This document shows, piece by piece, positions 50,218 through 58,551 of a DNA stretch of 61,948 nt (position 1 is the first letter of the stretch; the number at the start of each line of letters is the position of its first letter). The translations under genes were made by a program, and so were the position numbers. The notes beneath the pieces are model-generated. The model worked only from the letters and a program-made list of their open reading frames with translations. It had not been told where the DNA came from and did not search any database. This stretch comes from Bacteroidales bacterium UBA6207 (GTDB lineage Bacteria > Bacteroidota > Bacteroidia > Bacteroidales > F082), in assembly GCA_002421995.1 (NCBI GenBank), contig DISP01000060.1:10945-72892 (forward strand), in the 5' to 3' direction.

Positions 50218-51082
50218 GATAGTAATTCTGTCAGGTAAAGGTGGCACCGGTAAAACATTGGTCAGCGCTTCATTGGCAGCAGTGGGTGCAAAGGAGGCTA
50301 TCCTGGCCGATTGTGATGTGGATGCTGCAAACATTCACTTATTGTTACAGACGAAAGCTGTTAAAACAGAGGTATTTTATAGTGGCGAACTCGCTAATAT
50401 TAATCAAGATGACTGCATCTCGTGCGGACGCTGTATGGAAGTATGCCGTTTTGATGCCATTGGTCTTTCAAATCAACAGTATAAGATAGAAGATGCTGAG
50501 TGCGAAGGCTGTGGATACTGCGAAAAGGTTTGTCCTGCACAGGCAATTACACTTAAACCAAGGCGATCGGGAATTGTGTATGTATCCGACAGCAGATTGA
50601 AAATGCCGGTTGCCCATGCGCGTCTTGATCCCGGAGCCGACAATTCAGGAAAACTTGTAGCAAAAGTTAAAGATGAAGCCAGGAAACTAGCCCGCGCAGA
50701 AAACAAAGAATATGTAATTATTGATGGAGCACCCGGTATTGGCTGTCCGGTTGTTTCTTCACTTGCCGGAGCCAAATATGTTTTGTTTGTTACCGAACCC
50801 ACGCAATCTGCGCTTCATGACCTGAAAAGATTGCACACATTGCTTCAAAAGTTCAAACCTGTAACAGGCTGTATTATTAACAAGAACGATCTGAATGCGG
50901 AAATGACGCAAGAGATTAAACTTTTTCTGAAAGAAAACCGGATTGAGCTGGTTGCTGAACTTCCTTACAGTGATTTGTTTGCCAAATCAATGATTGGTCA
51001 GCTCACAGTTGCTGAAGCAGATAAGCAAATGTTTACTGAATTTGAAAAAATATGGAAAAAAATAAAAGAAAGATTATCATAA
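50210..51082 (+). CDS. MinD-superfamily ATPase with inserted ferredoxin (second copy)
   Basis: A 290-residue paralogue of the preceding protein: SGKGGTGKTLV, ADCDVDAANIHLLL, ferredoxin insert (about 60-100: CISCGRCMEVC, CEGCGYCEKVCP), DGAPGIGCPVV. The start MREIVIL at 50210 is taken because the longer frame overlaps its neighbour without a sensible start. It is the partner of the first ATPase. A 70-base gap follows before the third NifX-like gene. Confidence 0.93.
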   Translation: MREIVILSGKGGTGKTLVSASLAAVGAKEAILADCDVDAANIHLLLQTKAVKTEVFYSGELANINQDDCISCGRCMEVCRFDAIGLSNQQYKIEDAECEGCGYCEKVCPAQAITLKPRRSGIVYVSDSRLKMPVAHARLDPGADNSGKLVAKVKDEARKLARAENKEYVIIDGAPGIGCPVVSSLAGAKYVLFVTEPTQSALHDLKRLHTLLQKFKPVTGCIINKNDLNAEMTQEIKLFLKENRIELVAELPYSDLFAKSMIGQLTVAEADKQMFTEFEKIWKKIKERLS

Positions 51083-51152
51083 ACGAAACGGTGTAAATCC
51101 TATTTACTTTACTATTTATCTAATTAATATTTAACTACTTAAAACAAATCAA

Positions 51153-51497
51153 ATGAAAATTGTATTCACCTCACAGGGACCGGATATGGATTCACAAATG
51201 GATTCAAGGTTTGGTCGGGCAGCTTACCTTGTCAGCTTTTCAAGCGATGACAACACAGTGGTAGCCATCTCCAATAGTGAAGTGGCGTCGGAGGCTCATG
51301 GGGCCGGATCTGCAACATCAAAAAAACTTTTCGAGCTTAAACCTGACGTACTTATCACAGGTAATGGACCCGGAGAAACAGCTTCAAAAGTAATTAAACT
51401 TATGAATATCAAGACATTCGCCAACGCACATGATATGACATTATACGAAGCTTACGAAGCATTTAAGCAGGGAAAACTAAAAGAATTAGCGCTATGA
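51153..51497 (+). CDS. NifX-like protein (third copy, ORP-like)
   Basis: A 114-residue protein: MKIVFTSQGPDMDSQMDSRFG, then VLITGNGPGETASKVIKL and TLYEAYEAFKQGKLKEL. This copy is the closest in form to the orange protein of sulfate reducers (SRFGRA loop). It overlaps the ferredoxin gene downstream by four bases, so the two are co-translated. Confidence 0.86.
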   Translation: MKIVFTSQGPDMDSQMDSRFGRAAYLVSFSSDDNTVVAISNSEVASEAHGAGSATSKKLFELKPDVLITGNGPGETASKVIKLMNIKTFANAHDMTLYEAYEAFKQGKLKELAL

Positions 51498-51910
51498 GTC
51501 AAAACAATCACCACCAGCATGGTTTTGGTCATGAACACCGGAGCGGCGATGCATACTGTGTTTGTCCATCATGCGATCATGCCATGAGGCACGTTCCCGG
51601 GGTTCCGTGCAACGCGCGGCTTTGTCCTGATTGCGGCCACAATATGTTTAAAAGCTATGAATCGCACTACGCCTCTAAGGTTCCAAAAATTAAAGAGGAG
51701 GATGCCGCAGATTTTCAATTCCGCCCTGTTAAGCGTAGTATTTATCCAATGGTTATTATATCAAAATGCTCATCTTGCGATAGTTGTATAGAAATGTGTC
51801 CTGTGGATGCCATTGAATACCGCGAAGGAAAAGCATTTATTATTGAAGCGAAATGCCGTAATTGCAAGGCCTGTGTGAATGTCTGTCCGGACAATGCAAT
51901 AGAACCTTAG
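51494..51910 (+). CDS. Zinc-ribbon plus 2[4Fe-4S] ferredoxin fusion
   Basis: A 138-residue protein. The N-terminus is His-rich (NNHHQHGFGHEH), followed by a zinc-ribbon-like stretch (CVCPSCDHAM, CNARLCPDCGHNMF). The C-terminal half is a ferredoxin: CSSCDSCIEMCP and CRNCKACVNVCP. It may deliver electrons to, or receive clusters from, the two MinD-type ATPases. It is the last gene of the operon. Confidence 0.88.
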   Translation: MSQNNHHQHGFGHEHRSGDAYCVCPSCDHAMRHVPGVPCNARLCPDCGHNMFKSYESHYASKVPKIKEEDAADFQFRPVKRSIYPMVIISKCSSCDSCIEMCPVDAIEYREGKAFIIEAKCRNCKACVNVCPDNAIEP

Positions 51911-52027
51911 GTGTTTTGTTCGAGGCATCAATTGTTAATGCAGTGCAAGTATTTCAAGGAATTTACTCAGACATAAAACATTAAGACTTAGAATAAAGGA
52001 TAAAAAATCTCGCCGGATGATGGTAAA

Positions 52028-52062
52028 AAAAAAGGGGACTTGCATTTACAAATCCCCTTTTT
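52028..52062. terminator. Bidirectional terminator between the metal operon and infB
   Basis: AAAGGGGA (52031-52038) pairs with TCCCCTTT (52053-52060), with further A-T pairs inside. T-runs follow on the plus strand, and nine As precede it, giving a T-run for the minus strand. Confidence 0.75.
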
Positions 52063-52075
52063 CGCTTTAATAAGA

Positions 52076-55000
52076 CTATAGTTTTCTGGTAACTTCCTTT
52101 TCCTGGTAACCTTCGATGATGTCGCCAACTTTGATGTCATTGAATCCATCAATATTCAAACCACATTCATAACCTGCATTTACCTCTTTTACATCGTCTT
52201 TGAAACGTTTAAGCGAGCCAAGACTTCCTGAATAGATTACAATTCCATCGCGGATGAGGCGGATGCGTGTATTTCTGTTCACTTTTCCGTCGAGAACCAT
52301 ACATCCTGCAACCGTGCCGACTTTGGTGATTTTGAAAACATCCCTTACTTCAATGTTGCAAGTGATCACTTCTTCCATCACAGGAGCCAACATACCTTCA
52401 ATGGCAGATTTAATTTCTTCGATGGCTGTGTAAATGATACTGTACAGGCGGATATCAATTTCTTCAGTTTCAGCGAGTTTACGTGCCTGAAGTGTTGGAC
52501 GAACCTGGAATCCGATTACGATAGCATTCGAAGCCGAAGCAAGCATTACATCGCTTTCGGTGATTGCACCCACAGATTTATGGATCACGTTCACCTGTAC
52601 CTCGTTGGTCGAGAGTTTCAGGAGTGAATCGGACAATGCTTCGCTTGATCCGTCAACATCGGCTTTCACAATGAGGTTCAGCTCTTTGAAATCACCGATT
52701 GCGATACGGCGACCAATTTCGTCCAATGTGATATGTTTCTGTGTTCGCAAGCCTTGTTCGCGTTGCAGCTGCTGACGGCGTGATGCAATGCTTTTAACTT
52801 CTTTTTCATCAGTCATCACATTAAAAGCATCGCCTGCTTGCGGGGCACCATTTAATCCCAACAACAATGTAGGCGTTGCCGGACCGGCTTCTTTAATCTG
52901 CTGGTTGCGTTCGTTGAACATGGCTTTCACCCTGCCGTAAACAGAGCCGGCCAAAACGATATCACCCTGTTTGAGTGTTCCGTCCTGTACAAGAATTTTT
53001 GCCACATATCCCCTTCCCTTGTCCAGAGAAGACTCAATAACAGTACCTTTTGCAAGTTTTTTAGGGTTGCCTTTAAGCTCAAGGATATCAGCTTCCAGCA
53101 ATACTTTTTCGAGCAATGATTCGATACCTAATCCTGATTTGGCAGAAACCTCCTGACATTGGTATTTACCACCCCAGTCTTCGACAAGGATATTCATATT
53201 GGCAAGCTGCTCACGAATGCGTTCTGCATTTGCAGTAGGTTTGTCAATTTTATTGAAAGCAAACACGATGGGAACACCTGCTGCCTGCGCATGGTTTATA
53301 GCTTCCTTGGTTTGAGGCATGACACTGTCGTCAGCAGCAATTACGATGATTGCAACGTCGGTAACTTTTGCACCGCGTGCACGCATGGCTGTAAATGCTT
53401 CGTGGCCAGGCGTGTCGAGGAAAGTAATTTTTCTTCCGCTTTCGCCATAAACTTCGTAAGCACCAATGTGTTGGGTGATACCCCCGGCCTCACCGGCTAC
53501 AACATTTGTTTTGCGGATAAAGTCAAGTAACAGCGTTTTACCATGGTCAACGTGTCCCATCACCGTTACGATAGGAGCGCGATCAACCAAATCTTCTGGT
53601 TTGTCTTCTTCTTCTATCACGGTGAGTGATTCCTGCAACTCATGGCTTACAAACTCAACCTGGAAACCAAATTCTTCGGCCACCAACACAAGTGTTTCAG
53701 CATCAAGTCTTTGGTTAATAGACACTACCATTCCAAGGCTCATACATGTTGAAATAACCTTGATAACAGGCACATTCATCATGGTGGCAAGTTCGTTGGC
53801 AGTAACAAATTCAGTAGCTTTCAGGATTGATTTTTCACTCTCCTGACGGGCAAACTCTTCAGCTTGCGAGTGAGTATAAGCTTCACGTTTGAGACGTTTG
53901 TGCTTTGACGTTTTAGATTTTCCAAGTGGTGTCAGGCGTGCAAGCGTTTCTCTGATCTGTTTTTGGATTTCTTCTTCGGTAAGTTCCACCTTCTCTTCCT
54001 TTTTCGGAGGAAGCGGTTTTCCTTTTCGTAAATCACGCTGATGCTGTTGATTTTGCTGTTGTCCACCTCCGGGTCTGTTTTGCTGACCGCCGGGTCCGCG
54101 CTGCTGACCTTGTGGTGTCTGTTGTCCGGGAGTTGAACCTGAACCATGCTGCGCTTGTGGTGCAGCACCCTGCTCTTTGTTTTTAATACGCTTACGCTTC
54201 TTCTTTTTCTGTGCGGCAGAAAGCTTGTCTTCCGACGATGAAGCTACAGGTTTGGCTTTGTTTTTTCTTTCTTCCGGCAGAACGATCTTATCCAGAATTT
54301 TTGGACCTTCAAGCTTCTTCACTTCGGTGCGCATGAAGTTCACCGGTTTCTGTTCTTCTCCGGCAGTTACCTGCGAAGGCTGTGTCGGTGTTTCGGTCGT
54401 TCTAGGTGCTTCTGTTTGTGGTTTTGGAACTACAGGTTTAGCTTCAACAGGTTTCTCAGCCTGTGGTTTTGGTGCTTCAGGAGCCTTTTCAACAGGTTTT
54501 TTATTGTCTTTATCTTTCTTTCGACGCTCCTCTTCTTCTTTGCGTCGCTCAGCTTTTGACTTGCGGTCTGGTTTGGTTCGCAGGTTCATGCTGTCAAGAT
54601 CAAGCTTACCCAAAATCTTTAGCTCGCCTTCAGCTTGCGACGCCTCTTCGCTGCTTATCGGTTCGTAAAAAACTTCTTTTGGCTTGTCCTCTTTTACGTC
54701 TGATTTCTGATCCACCACCACTTCTGTCACTTTTTCAACAGTAACAGCCGGCTGTTCCACCTGAGGTTGAACATTTTCTTCCTGAACTATATTCGGTTCA
54801 GGCAGTTTGACCTCAACAACTTTTTCAACTGCAATTGAAGCTGGGACAGGGTCTTCATTCTTTACAATTGGTTTTGGTTCGGGAGCTGCTTCAGCAATCA
54901 CAGGTGCTGTTTCGGTTTTGACCTTCGCTTTCGTTTCTGCAGAGCTTTTCTCGATGAGGTTCGACTGAATGTTTTTAAACAGAACCTCTTCAGGCTCATA

Positions 55001-55279
55001 TTCTTCTTCTTCAGCAGATTCCTGTTTCACAACCTCTTCGGCAGTGATGGTCTTCCTTCCGGAATACTCAATGCCAAGTTTTTGTGACACCTCTTTCACC
55101 TGTTTTTCTTTCTGATACTCTTTCACGAGCATCATATACATTTCAGGACTAAGTTTGGTGTTTGGATTGGGGTCTATCTGATGTCCCTTTTTAGAGAGAA
55201 ATTCAACGATGGTATTAGTACCAACATTAAATTCCCTGGCTGCTTTACTGAGACGAACTGTGGATGAGCCTTCGGACAT
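52076..55279 (-). CDS. infB: Translation initiation factor IF-2
   Basis: A 1067-residue protein. It has an N-terminal HTH-like domain (RLSKAAREFNVGTNTIVEFL, 20 residues), then a long low-complexity Pro/Glu/Lys and Gln/Gly-rich linker (about 80-460). The GTPase domain follows: GHVDHGKTLLLD, GITQHIGAYEV, DTPGHEAF, NKIDK. The C-terminal domains bind fMet-tRNA. The start at 55279 (MSEGSSTVRL) is taken over the longer frame. The long linker is common in Bacteroidota IF-2. It is the last gene of rimP-nusA-infB. Confidence 0.97.
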   Translation of the reverse strand: MSEGSSTVRLSKAAREFNVGTNTIVEFLSKKGHQIDPNPNTKLSPEMYMMLVKEYQKEKQVKEVSQKLGIEYSGRKTITAEEVVKQESAEEEEYEPEEVLFKNIQSNLIEKSSAETKAKVKTETAPVIAEAAPEPKPIVKNEDPVPASIAVEKVVEVKLPEPNIVQEENVQPQVEQPAVTVEKVTEVVVDQKSDVKEDKPKEVFYEPISSEEASQAEGELKILGKLDLDSMNLRTKPDRKSKAERRKEEEERRKKDKDNKKPVEKAPEAPKPQAEKPVEAKPVVPKPQTEAPRTTETPTQPSQVTAGEEQKPVNFMRTEVKKLEGPKILDKIVLPEERKNKAKPVASSSEDKLSAAQKKKKRKRIKNKEQGAAPQAQHGSGSTPGQQTPQGQQRGPGGQQNRPGGGQQQNQQHQRDLRKGKPLPPKKEEKVELTEEEIQKQIRETLARLTPLGKSKTSKHKRLKREAYTHSQAEEFARQESEKSILKATEFVTANELATMMNVPVIKVISTCMSLGMVVSINQRLDAETLVLVAEEFGFQVEFVSHELQESLTVIEEEDKPEDLVDRAPIVTVMGHVDHGKTLLLDFIRKTNVVAGEAGGITQHIGAYEVYGESGRKITFLDTPGHEAFTAMRARGAKVTDVAIIVIAADDSVMPQTKEAINHAQAAGVPIVFAFNKIDKPTANAERIREQLANMNILVEDWGGKYQCQEVSAKSGLGIESLLEKVLLEADILELKGNPKKLAKGTVIESSLDKGRGYVAKILVQDGTLKQGDIVLAGSVYGRVKAMFNERNQQIKEAGPATPTLLLGLNGAPQAGDAFNVMTDEKEVKSIASRRQQLQREQGLRTQKHITLDEIGRRIAIGDFKELNLIVKADVDGSSEALSDSLLKLSTNEVQVNVIHKSVGAITESDVMLASASNAIVIGFQVRPTLQARKLAETEEIDIRLYSIIYTAIEEIKSAIEGMLAPVMEEVITCNIEVRDVFKITKVGTVAGCMVLDGKVNRNTRIRLIRDGIVIYSGSLGSLKRFKDDVKEVNAGYECGLNIDGFNDIKVGDIIEGYQEKEVTRKL

Positions 55280-55330
55280 AATCAGGATAAAGTTTTTAAT
55301 TTTTGATAACAAAGCGCAAAAATATGTATT

Positions 55331-56566
55331 TTATTCAAATTCAGCTTTTAAGATACGAACAACCTCTGCAACAGTTTCTGTTTCAAGGTCAGCCCTTGTT
55401 TCAATTTCATCAAGGCTAAGCGCCAGAACACTCTTTGCGGTATCGCAGCCGATGCTCTTGAGCTTCTCAATGATCCATTGATCAATTTCATCACCAAATT
55501 CTTCAAGGTCAACATCTTCCGAATCAATGTCAGTATCACGGTAAACGTCAATTTCATATCCGGTAAGTTTGCCTGCAAGTTTAATATTGAAACCGCCTTT
55601 ACCGATAGCCAGGCTCACCTGATCAGGTTTCATAAAAACTTCGGCACGTTTATTTGCTTCATCCATTTGGATGGAGCTGATCTTGGCAGGACTCAGCGAT
55701 CTGGTGATGTAGAGGTTTGCGTTGGTGGTATAGTTGATCACATCTATGTTCTCGTTTTTTAATTCGCGTACAATACCATGAATACGTGAACCTTTCATTC
55801 CAACGCAAGCGCCCACCGGATCAATCCTGTCATCGTAGGATTCAACCGCTATCTTGGCACGCTGACCGGGCTCGCGGACGATTTTACGAATGGTGATTAA
55901 TCCATCATAAACTTCAGGCACTTCTGCCTCGATCAACCGCTGCAGGAAAATCTCTGAGGTGCGCGAAAGGATAATTTGCGGCGAGTTATTCCGCATCTCC
56001 ACCTTCAAAACAACAGCCCTGATAGTATCGCCTTTACGGTAAAAATCGGCAGGTATCTGTTCTGATTTGGGCAGCATCAACTCAATGCCTTCATCATCGA
56101 GAACCAGAATCTCGCGACGCCAAACCTGATATACCTCGCCGGTAATGATTTCACCAACCTTGTCGCGGTATTTTTGATAAACATTGTCTTTTTCGTACTC
56201 AAGTATCTTTGATACAAGGCTTTGACGGATTGTAAGGATCTCGCGGCGGCCAAAATCACTGATGCTGATCGCTTCAGAAACATCTTCCCCAACTTCAAAG
56301 TCAGGTTCGATCTTGATTGCATCCGAAAGGGCGATCTGTGAAGTTGCATCTTCAACGGCTCCGTCCTCAACGATTTCGCGGTTGTGCCAAATTTCGAGGT
56401 CTCCCTTGTCAATGTTAACGATAATGTCAAAGTTTTCGTCGGAGCCATATTTTTTAATCAACATTGCCCTGAACACATCTTCGAGAATGCGCATCATGCG
56501 CTCACGATCAATGTTTTTGAATTCTTTAAATTCAGAAAAACTTTCTACTAAGTTAATGCTATCCAT
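55331..56566 (-). CDS. nusA: Transcription factor NusA
   Basis: A 411-residue elongation/termination factor with NusA N-terminal (about 1-130), S1 (135-200) and KH (205-345) domains; the segment RIHGIVRELKNENIDVI belongs to the KH part. It is shorter than E. coli NusA because it lacks the second acidic repeat, and ends in one helix-hairpin-helix-like region. It sits between rimP and infB, the widespread order, and may control its own leader through the hairpin before rimP. Confidence 0.97.
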   Translation of the reverse strand: MDSINLVESFSEFKEFKNIDRERMMRILEDVFRAMLIKKYGSDENFDIIVNIDKGDLEIWHNREIVEDGAVEDATSQIALSDAIKIEPDFEVGEDVSEAISISDFGRREILTIRQSLVSKILEYEKDNVYQKYRDKVGEIITGEVYQVWRREILVLDDEGIELMLPKSEQIPADFYRKGDTIRAVVLKVEMRNNSPQIILSRTSEIFLQRLIEAEVPEVYDGLITIRKIVREPGQRAKIAVESYDDRIDPVGACVGMKGSRIHGIVRELKNENIDVINYTTNANLYITRSLSPAKISSIQMDEANKRAEVFMKPDQVSLAIGKGGFNIKLAGKLTGYEIDVYRDTDIDSEDVDLEEFGDEIDQWIIEKLKSIGCDTAKSVLALSLDEIETRADLETETVAEVVRILKAEFE

Positions 56567-56584
56567 CTGGAATATAATGTTTTA

Positions 56585-57049
56585 TTATGTAAAGCTAACG
56601 ACAGGCCAACCCTCTTTGATTTCGGAATAGGCAACAGTAAGCGAGCCGGCTACTTCCTGTTGTTTAATTTTATTACGTTTTTTCTCATGGATCAGTTCCA
56701 CTGTAACATTTTCGTTGTCAGCAGCCGTAATCCTGCCCAGGTGACATGCACCGTCGTTCATCTCAAGCCGGATGCTTCGACCAATGTTTTTGACATACTG
56801 GCGGGGCATTGATAAGGGATGATCCAGTCCGGATGACGACACACGCAGTTCATAGTCATGCACTTCGCGGTCGAGATTACTTTCGATGTGCCTGCTCACT
56901 TCAACGCAATGATCTATTGTCAGCGAAGAGTCGGCATCAAGAAACACAAGAATCAGGTCATCGTTTTTAATGGTGATATCAACCAAAAAACGATCGGTAC
57001 CCTCAAGCGCTTCCTCAACCAAGTCTCTGATAAATTCTTTATTCAACAT
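56585..57049 (-). CDS. rimP: Ribosome maturation factor RimP
   Basis: A 154-residue 30S assembly factor with the RimP pattern: ITIKNDDLILVFLDADSSLTID near the N-terminus (DADSSLTIDHC), YELRVSSSGLDHPL, and a C-terminal SH3-like barrel with RITAADNENVTVELIHEKK. The start MLNKEFIRDL at 57049 is chosen because the longer frame (57136) would begin upstream of the promoter. Confidence 0.95.
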   Translation of the reverse strand: MLNKEFIRDLVEEALEGTDRFLVDITIKNDDLILVFLDADSSLTIDHCVEVSRHIESNLDREVHDYELRVSSSGLDHPLSMPRQYVKNIGRSIRLEMNDGACHLGRITAADNENVTVELIHEKKRNKIKQQEVAGSLTVAYSEIKEGWPVVSFT

Positions 57050-57060
57050 TTTCAATTTAA

Positions 57061-57084
57061 TAAAAAAGGGGACTTTTGCCCCCT
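57061..57084 (-). terminator. Terminator-like hairpin in the rimP leader
   Basis: On the minus strand AGGGG (57084-57080), an 8-base loop and CCCCT (57071-57067) form a stem followed by a T-run (57067-57062), 12 bases before the rimP ATG and downstream of a promoter box. It could also end transcripts from the upstream tRNA. A GGGGA upstream (near 57100) could pair with the same C-run and act as anti-terminator. Confidence 0.55.
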
Positions 57085-57113
57085 CTGATTTCGTTATCTC
57101 CCCACAAACGATG

Positions 57114-57121
57114 CAAAAATA
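57114..57121 (-). promoter_or_regulatory. Candidate -7 promoter box for rimP-nusA-infB
   Basis: TATTTTTG on the minus strand, 64 bases before the rimP start and upstream of the terminator-like hairpin. No well-placed -33 box is seen. Confidence 0.45.
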
Positions 57122-57239
57122 CAACTTTTTGCTCAAAGAATACGATTTGGTATAAAATTCATCTAAATTTCAAGACGAAATCAATAATCAAACCACAGCA
57201 AACAAAAAAACCTGCTACCCAAGAGTATCAGGCCTTTAG

Positions 57240-57310
57240 TTGTCCAACCAGGATTCGAACCTAGACAGGCAGAACCAAAATCTGCAGTGCTACCGTTACA
57301 CCATTGGACA
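57240..57310 (-). tRNA. tRNA-Gln (anticodon UUG)
   Basis: The 71-base cloverleaf on the minus strand has acceptor arms TGTCCAA/TTGGACA with discriminator A, a D-arm with AACGGTA, an anticodon stem GCAGA/TCTGC with loop TTTTGGT (anticodon TTG), and a T-arm with TTCGAAT. CCA is not encoded. It lies upstream of rimP on the same strand. Confidence 0.95.
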
Positions 57311-57390
57311 ATTTGTTTCTTTACCGAAACGGACTGCAAAAATATAAAAGAATTATAATTCCTGCAAGCAGAAATCATTTTTTTTGAGGC

Positions 57391-57422
57391 TTTGTCAAAA
57401 TATCTACCTTTGCAGTCTTCAA
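57391..57422 (+). promoter_or_regulatory. Candidate promoter of ychF
   Basis: TTTG (57391-57394), a 20-base spacer and TACCTTTG (57415-57422), 25 bases before the ychF start. Confidence 0.65.
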
Positions 57423-57447
57423 ACAATACCTTTAATATAGTATTATT

Positions 57448-58545
57448 ATGGCTCTTAATTGCGGCATCATTGGCATCACCAATACAGGAAAAACTACCAT
57501 TTTCAATTGTATGTCAAACACTAAGGCTGAGGCTTCGAGTTTTGCTTTCAGTGCAACAAAATCCAATATTGGCATGGTCGAAGTTCCGGACAAAAGACTC
57601 TATACGATTGACCAGCTCATTAAATCACAGAAAATCATTCCGGCAACGGTTGAGATTGTTGATGTTCCGGGTTTGGCCAAAGGAGCAAGTCAGGGCGAGG
57701 GCGTTGGCAATAAGTTTTTAGCCGACATTCAGCAGATGGACGCACTGATACACGTGTTACGTTGCTTTGATGATCCGGCTTTGCCGCACATTGAAGGCTC
57801 TGTTGATCCGGTCAGGGACATGGAAATTGTTGATCTTGAATTGCAGGTGCGCGATCTCGACCTTGTGATGCGTAAAATTCAGCGTGTTGAGAAGTTAGTG
57901 AAAGTGGGTGAAAAAGATGCAAAAAAAGCACTTGAAGTACTGAAAACATACCAGGATCACCTCGAAAATTTTGGCAATGCACGCACAGCAGCTGTTGACG
58001 ATGATGATAAGAAATACATTCAGGAATTACAGCTCTTGACAGCAAAACCAGTTATTTATGTTTGTAATGTTGACGACGCTGCTGCAACCACTGGTAATAA
58101 ATACAGCGAAGCCGTGAGCAAGGCATTGGAAGGTGTTGAAACAGAAGTACTTGTTATTGCCGGGAAATTAGAAGCTGAAATTGCAGAGCTTGAAGATGCC
58201 AATGACAGAGAAGTTTTTCTGTCGGATGCAGGGCTCAATGAGCCGGGTGTCAACAAACTCATTATGGCAGCTTATAAACTGCTCAACCTGCAATCGTTTT
58301 TCACGGCTGGCCCCAAGGAAGTGCGTGCGTGGACCATCAAAAGAGGGATGACAGCCCCTCAGGCAGCCGGCGTGATCCATTCCGACCTCGAACGTGGTTT
58401 TATCAGGGCTGAAGTTATGAAATACGATGATTTCGTCCAGCACAAAACCGAACAAGCTGTGAAAGATGCCGGAAAGTTTAAGGTCGAAGGCAAAAACTAC
58501 ATCGTAGGGGATGGCGACATCCTTCACATCAGGTTCAACGTTTAA
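57448..58545 (+). CDS. ychF: Redox-regulated ATPase YchF
   Basis: A 365-residue OBG-family P-loop protein that binds ATP in preference to GTP and associates with the ribosome. Its G1 motif is GITNTGKTTIFN, the G3-like motif DVPGLAKGASQGEG and the NVDD element replaces the GTP-specific NKxD. The C-terminal TGS domain contains GPKEVRAWTIKRGMTAPQAA and DGDILHIRFNV. Length is typical. It converges on clpB with six bases between them. Confidence 0.96.
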   Translation: MALNCGIIGITNTGKTTIFNCMSNTKAEASSFAFSATKSNIGMVEVPDKRLYTIDQLIKSQKIIPATVEIVDVPGLAKGASQGEGVGNKFLADIQQMDALIHVLRCFDDPALPHIEGSVDPVRDMEIVDLELQVRDLDLVMRKIQRVEKLVKVGEKDAKKALEVLKTYQDHLENFGNARTAAVDDDDKKYIQELQLLTAKPVIYVCNVDDAAATTGNKYSEAVSKALEGVETEVLVIAGKLEAEIAELEDANDREVFLSDAGLNEPGVNKLIMAAYKLLNLQSFFTAGPKEVRAWTIKRGMTAPQAAGVIHSDLERGFIRAEVMKYDDFVQHKTEQAVKDAGKFKVEGKNYIVGDGDILHIRFNV

Positions 58546-58551
58546 GCATTG

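Noticed and set aside
46935..51497. NifX-like proteins as evidence of nitrogen fixation
   Set aside because: No nifH, nifD, nifK, nifE, nifN or full nifB is present. The DUF134 and MinD/ferredoxin neighbours fit ORP-type clusters better.
53990..54960. Low-complexity region as a possible tandem repeat or CRISPR-like array
   Set aside because: It is the Pro/Lys/Glu/Gln-rich linker of IF-2. No regular repeat with spacers is present anywhere in the window.
57050..57136. Longer rimP start
   Set aside because: It spans the promoter box and the terminator-like hairpin. The translation there is not RimP-like.
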